From positions 5,066,501 to 5,130,500 of the forward strand of contig NZ_CP152002.1 in NCBI RefSeq assembly GCF_038595055.1: DNA of 64,000 bases, in the 5' to 3' direction. The stretch is from Paenibacillus sp. FSL R7-0345. Its GTDB lineage: Bacteria > Bacillota > Bacilli > Paenibacillales > Paenibacillaceae. The position numbers and the translations under genes were made by a program. The notes under the pieces were generated by a model that saw nothing but the letters and a program-made list of their open reading frames with translations, had not been told where the DNA came from and did no database searches. The first letter of the stretch is position 1; every line of letters begins with the position of its first letter. Positions 51,722 to 59,550 of the stretch are shown one piece after another.

Positions 51722-52963
51722 TTAGTTTGCGGAATGGCCCGTAATCAGCTTACCCTCCTGGTCATATCTGCGAATATGGGTTACCAGCTCCTCAAGGTTC
51801 ACCCAGGCTATTCCTGCTTTTTGATCGGCGGCACCATACGACATGATTAATTCGCCGTCCATGACAATCCCCCCGGTCGTGAACAGGCACGGCGTCGGGT
51901 AATCGGCAGGCATCTCCCATTCTCTTTCAGCGTACATAAGCCTGTCCGGACAACGGTGGCGCAGCACCGGAAAATCCTCCTCCTGCTCTTCCACGATCAT
52001 GAAGGATTGCGTATAGCCGAATTCCACATTCTTTTTCCCGTGATACGGCACCAGCCATTCCCGCTCCCCAATCTGAACAGGCGGCCAGCTCGCCCCTACC
52101 CGGTGTTCTTCCCAGTCAAAGATTGGAGAAGCAAGCAGGCGGTGCTCCGCTTCAGGTGAGGCAAAATCATAAATGTGATCAGCCGCAGCCAGGTAAATCG
52201 AAGGCTTCTGCACCCGCTCCCCTTCCGGGAACGGCAGAACATTCATCGGCCTATGCAGCATTACATATTTGGATTCGCCGCCGATGCTCATTTTGTCCGG
52301 AAACAGAAACACATCGCGGTTATCGCTGACCTGCCCCTCCGTTAACGGACCGATATATTGAAAAGCCTCCTCATAGCTTCCGCTCTTCAGCTTGTCCAAG
52401 TCCAGCTTATACAGCACAGTTACAGTATCATTAGAGCGGGCTGTCCGGATAAAAGGGTCCTCATCGTCTGCATCGGCTATCCAGTCCGGCACATACTCAT
52501 AACGCGTCTCCACCGGCGGGTCCTGGTCACTAAGCCAGTACGGCCCCGGAGGAAAAATCCGGCAGGCAACGGTTACATAAAGCTCCCCCTCAACCGGAAA
52601 AATCCGCGGGTCCTCAATGCAGCCGTTCGCATAATTCCGGACCCTGTTTCCTTTCATATCGGTAGTGTACAACTCATGTTCTTCATAGCCTAACGCCGGT
52701 GCGAGGGCGGGTCTGCTAAAATCGGCATCCCAGGTCTCGCCGCGGTCACTGCTTTTGGCATAACCCAGAAAAATCGGATACGGATCATGACAGCCTGCTC
52801 TCTTCTTCTGCGGCCACGGGCCTGTGGCCCGGAACAGCATATGGATATCGTCCGAATCGGGGTCTTTGACAATCGCCGGATTCAGCACCATTTTGTCCGC
52901 CCAGGCACAGCCGGGAACCGGCTCCAGGACAGGGTGATCGAGATAACGGAATTGCGGATTCAT
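51722..52963 (-). CDS. GH130 family beta-mannoside phosphorylase-like enzyme
   Basis: 413-residue cytoplasmic protein of the five-bladed GH130 fold (LNPAIVKDPDSDDIHMLFRATGP near the start; NGCIEDPRIFPVEGELYVTVACR carries the probable general-acid Asp; the VGASWPPVQIGEREWLVPYHG blade follows). It differs from the GH130_1 enzyme at 48555-49727, so the locus has two phosphorylases, probably for mannobiose or longer manno-oligosaccharides and mannosylglucose. ATG 52963 follows AAGGAGG; longer frame rejected. Own promoter and terminator. Confidence 0.82.
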   Translation of the reverse strand: MNPQFRYLDHPVLEPVPGCAWADKMVLNPAIVKDPDSDDIHMLFRATGPWPQKKRAGCHDPYPIFLGYAKSSDRGETWDADFSRPALAPALGYEEHELYTTDMKGNRVRNYANGCIEDPRIFPVEGELYVTVACRIFPPGPYWLSDQDPPVETRYEYVPDWIADADDEDPFIRTARSNDTVTVLYKLDLDKLKSGSYEEAFQYIGPLTEGQVSDNRDVFLFPDKMSIGGESKYVMLHRPMNVLPFPEGERVQKPSIYLAAADHIYDFASPEAEHRLLASPIFDWEEHRVGASWPPVQIGEREWLVPYHGKKNVEFGYTQSFMIVEEQEEDFPVLRHRCPDRLMYAEREWEMPADYPTPCLFTTGGIVMDGELIMSYGAADQKAGIAWVNLEELVTHIRRYDQEGKLITGHSAN

Positions 52964-53113
52964 AACTTCCTCCTTAATAAAGCTGAGAATCGCCTTCATG
53001 CTGAGCGCTTCACTTTTCGTGCTTCGCACTCACGAACTCACTTTATCACAGAGTAAACAAACCTTCAATTATTTTCAACAAAATAATTAAACAATTTTAC
53101 ATCATAGTTAAAC

Positions 53114-53188
53114 TTAATTGAAACATTCAATGTTATCACTTACAAACTCACGGAATGTCCTCGGTGCCCGCCCGGTCAGCTGCCGCTG
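53114..53188 (-). pseudogene. C-terminal remnant of an NmrA-like NAD(P)H-binding protein
   Basis: 24 codons in frame ending at TAA 53114: QRQLTGRAPRTFREFV then SDNIECFN. The TGRAPRTFREF motif is typical of the last helix of NmrA/SDR-type proteins. The upstream part is missing: the frame is cut exactly where the 33-bp palindrome 53189-53221 begins. Confidence 0.6.
53131..53144 (-). promoter_or_regulatory. Third LacI-like operator, upstream of the second GH130 gene
   Basis: TGTAAGTGATAACA differs by one base from the copies at 48396 and 51543. It lies about 170 bp before the gene; a promoter TTGAAA, 17 bp, TACTCT sits closer (about 53045-53075). Caveat: the site also lies inside the reading frame of a gene remnant. 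Confidence 0.5.
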
Positions 53189-53266
53189 TTATTGAACTAA
53201 CGTTTCCCGTTAGTTGAATAAGCACGCTTTAATTTATTGCACAATATCTTCGTACTGTGTAATAAC
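53189..53266. repeat. Palindrome TTATTGAACTAACG / CGTTAGTTGAATAA plus shared 50-bp tail
   Basis: 14-bp arms with one mismatch and a TTTCC loop (53189-53221), followed by a stretch that matches 4240-4290 nearly base for base, including a dyad around GCACAATATC. Links this island to the element at 4155-4340. Nothing else is recognised in 53267-53413. Confidence 0.65.
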
Positions 53267-53413
53267 TGCATTAACGGTAATGTGTTTTGTTCTCTACTTT
53301 TTTTGGCTCATCTAGATAACCCATAAAATGGTACAATAAACTAAAAGGTGGGCCATGCGCGTAATACGCTGGAACATAAATAATAGAAGACAAACTTTTT
53401 TTAAGGAGGTAAC

Positions 53414-53674
53414 ATGAAATACTTCACTCGAATTTTGTTTTTTGTCTCCCTGGTAGTGTTCATAACCTATTTTTTTGATGCTGCCGTTGAATACAATAAA
53501 GTGTTTCTTTATATCAACATGTTTGGATTTACTGGTTCCTTTATAACAAGTTTTTTTGGTGAAAGAAGTATAATGAACTCTTCAATAAGATGGATCTCGG
53601 CTGCTTTTGTAATTTTTCCTTTAGCCTACGTTTTTATTTTTTCTTTCCTGTGGTCATCAGCAAATAGACCTTAA
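53414..53674 (+). CDS. Small membrane protein of unknown function
   Basis: 86 residues with three hydrophobic segments (about 5-22, 30-48, 62-82). An excellent AAGGAGG ribosome site 5 bp before ATG 53414 supports that it is real. AT-rich. Placed between palindromic repeats and DUF2798 copy B, so probably part of the island's payload. No family recognised. Confidence 0.65.
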   Translation: MKYFTRILFFVSLVVFITYFFDAAVEYNKVFLYINMFGFTGSFITSFFGERSIMNSSIRWISAAFVIFPLAYVFIFSFLWSSANRP

Positions 53675-53707
53675 ACAACCGATATCCCTCACCGCTTTTT
53701 TTGCATT

Positions 53708-54356
53708 TCGAATTTTGCTCACATATATTCAATCTTTTCAAGACTTGAATTCATTTAAAATCGAGTTAGAATTAAAAAAATCAGTGTGTAGAGATATTGG
53801 TATAGTTTTTACCAAAAATACATGTCGCATGATACGTCTGCCATCTGAAATTTTAATTTTCGGAGGGTATAATAATATGTACAGGGAAGACAGACTGCCT
53901 CAAAGTCCAAAAGAAAGCTTGCTATTTATGTTGATTGTTTCAATTATTTCAGTCAACACGATTGCTCCAATTATCACGGGGCTGCAACTCGGGTTTAGTA
54001 AAGATACTTACTTAGAAACCCTAAAGGTTATTCCGATTATGTGGATTATCGTCATTTTATTAGTAAGATTTGTTGCGGAGCCATTAGTTGGTAGAGTGAT
54101 GCCAAAGTTAGTAGGACAAACAGATGGATTTAATGCCAGAGTGTTATTAAATACTTTATTAAATGTTACCGTCTTATCTATTCTGCTTACAATTATCGGA
54201 ACTTGGGTTGGTACAAAACATATAAGCCTTGAACCTTTTCAGAACTTTTTTTACAGTTGGTTTAGGAACTTTGGTGTAGCATTTTGGATTGAGTTGTTAA
54301 TTGCACAGCCCATTGCAAGATTTGCAATGAAAAAATTACATTCAAAACAACAATCT
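53708..54356 (+). repeat. Duplicated segment, copy B (DUF2798 gene plus about 160 bp upstream)
   Basis: Nearly identical to 12637-13280. The upstream TTGGTA/TACCAA dyad (53797-53815) is kept. Similarity ends at the codons for QQS, beyond which copy A continues into a repeat and copy B into its own end. Confidence 0.85.
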
Positions 54357-54368
54357 TTCGGCTTTTAA
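53877..54368 (+). CDS. DUF2798 family membrane protein (copy B)
   Basis: 163-residue, four-helix protein nearly identical to the copy at 12800-13285. It keeps a full-looking C-terminus (QQSFGF) that copy A lacks, so B is closer to the ancestral form. Function unknown. Start ATG 53877 follows CGGAGGG. The two copies are 41 kb apart and both lie in palindrome-rich islands. Confidence 0.85.
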   Translation: MYREDRLPQSPKESLLFMLIVSIISVNTIAPIITGLQLGFSKDTYLETLKVIPIMWIIVILLVRFVAEPLVGRVMPKLVGQTDGFNARVLLNTLLNVTVLSILLTIIGTWVGTKHISLEPFQNFFYSWFRNFGVAFWIELLIAQPIARFAMKKLHSKQQSFGF

Positions 54369-54406
54369 TTTTCATACAAACTCCACAACTCATTTAAGTT
54401 CATAAG

Positions 54407-54459
54407 AAAACCTCCCTTTAGAAACTATTAAATCTAGTTTGCTTCTAGAGAGAGGTTTT
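54407..54459. terminator. Bidirectional hairpin after DUF2798 copy B
   Basis: Arms AAAACCTC (54407-54414) and GAGGTTTT (54452-54459) enclose a smaller GAAACTA/TAGTTT dyad; T-rich on both sides. Serves the convergent genes ending at 54368 and 54513. Confidence 0.6.
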
Positions 54460-54472
54460 AATCTGCCTGCTG

Positions 54473-54505
54473 TATTCAACTAACGTTTCCCGTTAGCGTA
54501 ACGAT
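54473..54505. repeat. CTAACG-TTTCC-CGTTAG palindrome followed by CGTAACGA
   Basis: TATTCAACTAACG, TTTCC, then CGTTAGCGTAACGA. It joins the left part of the 53189 palindrome to the CCCGTTA-GTAACGA start of the 4164 and 4949 repeats, showing that all belong to one family. Confidence 0.6.
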
Positions 54506-54512
54506 GTAACGA

Positions 54513-54872
54513 TTACCTATTTAAGTCTAACGATGTTCCCCAAGAGGTTTTAATTGATGGTTTGGTCTGTAAAGCCAGAGGCAGTACGAAATTTTCTTCA
54601 TCAAACTCTATAGTCAGACATTCATAGTTAACTTCTCGCTTTATATGAATCGTGCTGATATTTTCTAAGTAGTATTTGCTTATTTCTTCAGTTTTAAAAT
54701 AAATTCTTAACTGGCCACTTCGGCTCGCTTCTTCAAACTCGAATACAGCCTTTATATTATTCCTAACTATCTGAAATGATACTGTTGTATATTGCCATGG
54801 AATACCGTCATCATTAAACTTTGCATCACATTCAAATAGGTATTCTAATTCATACAGTTCAGGAGTTTTCAT
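54513..54872 (-). CDS. Hypothetical protein, island payload
   Basis: 119 residues, acidic, no signal peptide or membrane helix; alternating strands such as VSFQIVRNNIKAVFEFEEA and CLTIEFDEENFVLPLAL suggest a small beta-sandwich. ATG 54872 follows GTGGGGGG; the longer GTG start at 54908 lacks a site. AT-rich and enclosed by palindromic repeats (54473-54505 and 54949-55020). Family not recognised; an immunity-type protein is one possibility but unsupported. Confidence 0.6.
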   Translation of the reverse strand: MKTPELYELEYLFECDAKFNDDGIPWQYTTVSFQIVRNNIKAVFEFEEASRSGQLRIYFKTEEISKYYLENISTIHIKREVNYECLTIEFDEENFVLPLALQTKPSIKTSWGTSLDLNR

Positions 54873-54948
54873 TGCTGGCCCCCCACAATCAATCTTCTTT
54901 ATGTTCACTCAATAATACCACATATTGGAACAAACCTGCCCTTTACCT

Positions 54949-55020
54949 CAACAAAGACAACCGATCGATAAGACCGGCTGCCTACTTGTTTTATTTCCAG
55001 CTAACGTTATCTGTTGAAGT
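54949..55020. repeat. Degenerate member of the palindrome family
   Basis: ACAACCGATCGATAAGACCGGCTGCC (split hairpin as in 4971-4992) followed by AGCTAACGTTATCTGTTGAAG, a decayed form of the 53195-53217 palindrome. Confidence 0.4.
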
Positions 55021-55079
55021 CTTAGTCTTGTCTGATTCCGATTCTGGTAAGGCTTAAATGATGAAATTCGCTCCTGCAT

Positions 55080-55820
55080 TTACCAGGGCAGTGTCTCCCC
55101 GGCATAATCAATCAGCGCAAGCCCTTCGCCCGCATAGCCCGGATCAAGCCGCTGCTCTACAAGCTTCAGGATACTCCCGGCCGACTCGTCCGGTGTCAGC
55201 TTGCCCGCTGTATCCAGCTTGCCCTGCATATAAGTCTGGACATGACCGGGATGAATGACCATCACCTTGCCGCCTTTAGGGGCGATCTGATTGTGGATCA
55301 GCTGGGACTGCATATTAAGTGCAGACTTGGACATGCAATAAGCATACCATGCGTTCCGCCAGCAGCTGCCGATGCTGCCTGCTTCGGAGGAAATGTTGAC
55401 GATGAGCTTGCTCCCGCTTTTTAATATGGGCCGGATCAGCCCGTTAGACATTCTCAGCGCCCCCAGCGCATTCACACGGAACACCTGATCCATTTCCTCA
55501 AAATCCAGCTCATCCTCAATCGTCGCCTGCATGTCACCGAGAATAGCTCCGTTATTGATCAGAATGTCCAGCCGGTCCGTGACCGCTGCCACCGCTTTCA
55601 GCGCCTTGCCGACACTGTCCGCATCGCTGATATCAAGCGGGATACGCTTTAGCCGACCCCCACTTGACTCCTCCAGCTGCCCCAGCTCACTTCCGGCTCC
55701 GGCGTTTCCAGTCCCTGCATATTGTCCGGCAAATACATGATAGCCATGTCCCAGCAATCCCTTAACCAGGCTGAGCCCGACTCCACGGTCTGCTCCTGTA
55801 ACGAATGCCCACTGTATCAT
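55080..55820 (-). CDS. Short-chain dehydrogenase/reductase
   Basis: 246-residue classical SDR. The cofactor motif TGADRGVG lies at residues 8-15, NNGAILG (NNAG-like) near 88, the catalytic Ser in VNISSEAGS near 144, and Tyr-x-x-x-Lys as YCMSKSALN near 160. Resembles C-factor/sniffer-type SDRs. NAD(P)-dependent; substrate unknown. Precedes no clear partner; the next upstream gene on the same strand is 37 bp away and may be cotranscribed. Confidence 0.85.
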   Translation of the reverse strand: MIQWAFVTGADRGVGLSLVKGLLGHGYHVFAGQYAGTGNAGAGSELGQLEESSGGRLKRIPLDISDADSVGKALKAVAAVTDRLDILINNGAILGDMQATIEDELDFEEMDQVFRVNALGALRMSNGLIRPILKSGSKLIVNISSEAGSIGSCWRNAWYAYCMSKSALNMQSQLIHNQIAPKGGKVMVIHPGHVQTYMQGKLDTAGKLTPDESAGSILKLVEQRLDPGYAGEGLALIDYAGETLPW

Positions 55821-55857
55821 TAGCTATTTCCCCTTATGTTCATATGCTCCATGATCC

Positions 55858-56868
55858 TTATATAAAAGGACGCCGGGCCAGCACTTTGTTCAGCACACGG
55901 TCCGCCTGTACCTGCTCCATCAGTACGGACTGCACTATGGCCAGGGCGCACACGCTGCCGCATAAGGTATGAAGGTCTTCATACACCTCATCCGCCGGTC
56001 CTTCCGCACGCGCGGCAATAAACTCCAGCAGATGTCCGCCTATGGCCTGAACCATTTCCTTAAGCTCCTCTGCCCTGTGGCTGGTCTGCTCCATTACGCT
56101 CACTACCAGGTAAAGCACATCCAGCTCCACAAAAGAGAATTCACCCGCAGAAAGCGGAATCTGGCCGGATTGGAACAAGCTTAGGCAGGTATCTGCCAGC
56201 TGCTGCGGGTAACGGAGCCTGTGCTTGCGGTAATCCTGATTGAACAGGTAATGAAAGGATCCAGCCAGATGATGGAACAACGGCGCTCCGCCGTCAGCAG
56301 CGCTATCCCCGCGGCCCGTTATTGCTCCCTGCCGCCACAGTCCAGTCTCAGGATCAGCCTCATTCCAGAGCCAGTCAAAATACCAGTCCTCCCACTCTTT
56401 ATCCGCTTCTTCGGCCAGCACCAGCGCAGCGTAGACTCCCGCGCCTTTGGTTGACTCGCCCCACGGCTGATGCTTCCAGTCCAGCTCGTCCAGAAAGGCA
56501 GCCAGCTCCGGGCGTTCCTTTAGAGTGTGTAGCGCTTTCAACGGTTGTAGCGGCTTGGCATCCAGCAGCTCCAGCGCCGAGACGGCGAACGCCGTGCTGT
56601 GAATCGCATGATGTCCCGCTCCAGGGAACAGCCCGTCCTCTTCCCGCTGAAAGCTCTGCAGCGTCCGGGTCAGCCCCTCATGCTCTGCGCTTCCCGGATC
56701 CGGCAGCTCCCCGAGCGTGTACAGCAGAATCGCTGCATCTGCTGTTCCATACAGCTCTGCCTCGTGCGGCGGGTCGGCCAGCATCCGCCGGTAACCGCCC
56801 GTCTGCCCTGTACGGTGGGCTTCAATGGTGCGGAGCACCTTTTGGATAAACGGCTCTATATTAATCAT
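55858..56868 (-). CDS. Uncharacterised protein, probable alpha/alpha-barrel (prenyltransferase/terpenoid-cyclase-like fold)
   Basis: 336 residues, soluble. Repeated helical pairs (YGTADAAILLYTLGELP; HAIHSTAFAVSALELLDAKPL; GAGVYAALVLAEEAD; ELDVLYLVVSVMEQ) with W/G-rich stretches (DWYFDWLWNEADPETGLWRQG) suggest an alpha6/alpha6 barrel such as found in glycan-processing or prenyltransferase-like proteins. No catalytic set I can name. ATG 56868 follows AAGGAGG. Located 37 bp before the SDR gene. Confidence 0.65.
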   Translation of the reverse strand: MINIEPFIQKVLRTIEAHRTGQTGGYRRMLADPPHEAELYGTADAAILLYTLGELPDPGSAEHEGLTRTLQSFQREEDGLFPGAGHHAIHSTAFAVSALELLDAKPLQPLKALHTLKERPELAAFLDELDWKHQPWGESTKGAGVYAALVLAEEADKEWEDWYFDWLWNEADPETGLWRQGAITGRGDSAADGGAPLFHHLAGSFHYLFNQDYRKHRLRYPQQLADTCLSLFQSGQIPLSAGEFSFVELDVLYLVVSVMEQTSHRAEELKEMVQAIGGHLLEFIAARAEGPADEVYEDLHTLCGSVCALAIVQSVLMEQVQADRVLNKVLARRPFI

Positions 56869-56991
56869 GTTTCGTAATGCCTCCTTCTCAAGCTTCATCT
56901 ATTCTATTTTAGATGATTGGATCAGAGGCAGACATAATCTAATGGCCGTTGTTTATGGCATAATGACAGATCGTGCGGCGCTAACCAGACA

Positions 56992-57017
56992 AAAAACCTT
57001 GATTTCTCAAGGTTTTT
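56992..57017 (-). terminator. Terminator with the same stem as at 24446
   Basis: Perfect stem AAAAACCTTGA/TCAAGGTTTTT with a TTTC loop, good in both directions; follows the gene ending at 57074. Confidence 0.85.
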
Positions 57018-57073
57018 GACCGTACCCTATTTAAGCACCACCGTGCAAAGGCACCTATGCACCCAGTAAACAG

Positions 57074-58072
57074 CTACACACTAAGCAGTTTTGACTTCTG
57101 TGCATCAAACTCATCTTGTGTAATGACTCCGGCATCCAAAAGCTGCTTAAACTTGATTAATTCATCTGCAACACTGAACGACTCACCCGCTGTTGCGGAG
57201 GCTGACCGTGGCAGCTCTGTTGTTTCATCTTGCTCAACGTAATCACTAAACGGTTCAATATCTTGTTCCTCTACCACTTCGGCGGTGATATCAATAATCT
57301 CCCGTTTAACGTTCTCATAATCCTGAGTAAATTCTTCATCCGAATAGCCGTCCGCTGTATCCATTAGTGCTTGTCTCAGACGGTTCCCCATCGGCTTCAT
57401 TGATGCATAGGTGAGACCTCCAGAGATAACACCTCCAAGCACGGGGATTGCTTTCGATAGACCTTGGGCAAACGTCTTTTTGGTGAGGCTCACGCCGATA
57501 AACGCAGCAATTTTTTTAATAATCGGATAGTAAATTGTCTTGGTAAGTGCCTGCTGCGGAAGCTTTTTAAGCATTTGCTGAGACAGCTTCGCCGAAAGAA
57601 TCTTCAACGCCGAAGCTGATCCTCCGACACCAAACATGACACCCAAAAATAAAGTAAGCTCACCCTTTACCCGTTCAATATCGATCTTCTGATTGTGCCA
57701 CATATCCTTATGCCCAAACAGATAAGCCAGTTCCTGTGCCAAACGCAGCGCTACACCGAAAAACTGCAATGTGTCTGCAGGAATTGTCGCAGCCATCGCC
57801 AATCCTCCGGGAAGTCCTGCTGCAAAAGAAGCACCTGAGCTTTGCAGCGTACGCTTTTCAATATGCGATTTCGCTATTTTATTGAGAATATCCAGGGAAA
57901 TTCCTGCTTCAACAGGGCCTTTATCAATTGCTTCATTCAACTGGGTGATGCTTACCTTATCGGCTAAGGCGTGTGCCAGGAACTCTTTGCGGTTCACTTT
58001 GACACCAGGAATTTTGAGAGCATTCACTAATACCAGTTCAAAAGAGTTATTCGTTAAATTTTGATTATCCAA
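57074..58072 (-). CDS. EcsC-like protein with C-terminal SHOCT domain
   Basis: 332 residues. The middle resembles EcsC-type proteins: a helical, weakly hydrophobic region (SFAAGLPGGLAMAATIPADTLQFFGVALRLAQELAYLFG, later IPVLGGVISGGLTYASMKPMGNRL). The last about 30 residues (ADELIKFKQLLDAGVITQDEFDAQKSKLL) are a SHOCT domain, common at the ends of membrane-associated or oligomerising bacterial proteins. Precise role unknown. Preceded by AAGGAGGA, though at a distance. Monocistronic. Confidence 0.7.
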   Translation of the reverse strand: MDNQNLTNNSFELVLVNALKIPGVKVNRKEFLAHALADKVSITQLNEAIDKGPVEAGISLDILNKIAKSHIEKRTLQSSGASFAAGLPGGLAMAATIPADTLQFFGVALRLAQELAYLFGHKDMWHNQKIDIERVKGELTLFLGVMFGVGGSASALKILSAKLSQQMLKKLPQQALTKTIYYPIIKKIAAFIGVSLTKKTFAQGLSKAIPVLGGVISGGLTYASMKPMGNRLRQALMDTADGYSDEEFTQDYENVKREIIDITAEVVEEQDIEPFSDYVEQDETTELPRSASATAGESFSVADELIKFKQLLDAGVITQDEFDAQKSKLLSV

Positions 58073-58292
58073 TGCTGCTTCCCCCTAATGTTTTAAAAAA
58101 TAACAAGCTAGTATTCGACAAGAAAGGAGGATATTCCTTCCAGTCAGGTTATGCAGATGATTCTCCCCCATTCACTGTAACTAGTATACCTAATATAAAT
58201 GCCACAGGTTGTCAGCGAACATAGGTTTGGTATACATTTTTTAATTCAAAATGCATGGCCTTTGCCCGGTTCGCTCAAACAGCCGATAGACC

Positions 58293-58343
58293 TAAAAAGA
58301 GGTGCAGTTCAAACGGATAATTCCCGCATGAACTGCACCTCTT
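58293..58343 (-). terminator. Terminator of the response regulator/kinase operon
   Basis: Perfect 15-bp stem AAGAGGTGCAGTTCA/TGAACTGCACCTCTT, 17-nt loop, five T on the minus strand. The remaining 58073-58389 gap shows only a lone half-hairpin ACAGCCGAT. Confidence 0.88.
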
Positions 58344-58389
58344 AATATAGAAAAAATTAAGAATCAGTAACTCCAAATTTCATTACTTT

Positions 58390-59490
58390 CTACTCTTTAT
58401 CCCCGCCTGCTTCCCCTTCTCCCGCCGCCTCATAAATCAGACAGCGCAAGGCCTGATTCGGATAGCGGAACTCTGCTGTATAACTGCTTCCGTCTTCCAG
58501 CAGCAGCTTCACGGCGACCATCCCGCGCTTGTTGTTCACCCCGGTATCGGTCAGGCTTGCTTTGACGATGGTCCGCTTTTCCCCCTGTTTGTTCATAACA
58601 ATCTGGGTAGCCTTGTGAATCCAGCTGGCATCCTTTTCAATATTGTCTGCAGCCGCGTCATCGATAGGTGTTCTTTGAAGTGCTCCATTTATGACTGTCG
58701 TATCCAGCACATCGCCGGTCTTGGCATCGATCATCACATGATACTCCTGGAATTCCTTACCTTCCCCGCGCAGGGTGCCGGCTTTGTATGGAGCCGAATG
58801 AACGATCCAGGCCCACTGCTTGTCCGCTCCAAGCTCAGCCAGAAGGGCCTTTGTCTCCAGCTTGGAAACATCGGCATCAAACAGCTTGTATACACTTTCT
58901 GCAGCCAGCTGTTTCGCCTTAGCCTCGCTAATGTCCTGTGCCAGGGGCGGGGCAGTCACATTGTGCCGGGCAGCGATATAATTCAGCCGGTAGGACCAGT
59001 CAATCAGCTGCAGCAGCTCTTCATCGGTCATTGTCCGCTCCGGGTAAGTGTACGTGTGCGTCTTTAAATCCACATACACCTCCGCCTGTCCGGCCTTCAG
59101 CGGCAACGGCTGCTCCGGGCGTAGCCCCTCGTACACATATTTATCTCCCAGCACCAGTCTGCGGTTCACTTCTGCTTCGGTTATCTCCCTGCCGGAGTTG
59201 CCTGGCTCAAGCCCTGGTTTATTTACATAATCATAAATCTGCTGAATCTGCGCTTCGCTCATATCTTTAAGCAGATCGGCTGTTACCGTAGATACAGGGG
59301 CCGGAGCTTCCACTTTTAATACAGGGATTGCGCTTCCGGCCGCAGCAGGCTGGACCTCGGCCTGAACGGCCGGTCCGTTACCTGCAATAACCTGCGAATT
59401 TACAATGCCAGGGACGAGAAAAGCACTTAACGCGAGCACGCCTCCTGAGAACAGAACAACGGCTCCGGCATACATTTTCTTTTTGTTCAA
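58390..59490 (-). CDS. Exported protein of unknown function, possible TCS output or sensor partner
   Basis: 366 residues if started at TTG 59490 (GGAGG 8 bp upstream). One N-terminal membrane anchor (KMYAGAVVLFSGGVLALSAFLVPG) is followed by an extracellular region with PepSY-like halves (for example EFQEYHVMIDAKTGDVLDTTVINGALQ). Lies 60 bp after the histidine kinase on the same strand and before the terminator, so it is the third gene of the operon. Confidence 0.7.
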   Translation of the reverse strand: MNKKKMYAGAVVLFSGGVLALSAFLVPGIVNSQVIAGNGPAVQAEVQPAAAGSAIPVLKVEAPAPVSTVTADLLKDMSEAQIQQIYDYVNKPGLEPGNSGREITEAEVNRRLVLGDKYVYEGLRPEQPLPLKAGQAEVYVDLKTHTYTYPERTMTDEELLQLIDWSYRLNYIAARHNVTAPPLAQDISEAKAKQLAAESVYKLFDADVSKLETKALLAELGADKQWAWIVHSAPYKAGTLRGEGKEFQEYHVMIDAKTGDVLDTTVINGALQRTPIDDAAADNIEKDASWIHKATQIVMNKQGEKRTIVKASLTDTGVNNKRGMVAVKLLLEDGSSYTAEFRYPNQALRCLIYEAAGEGEAGGDKE

Positions 59491-59550
59491 TTGAATGACC
59501 TCCATTGGGATCTGGGATGTTAAATCTGTCTATACCTTAATCCCGGGATG

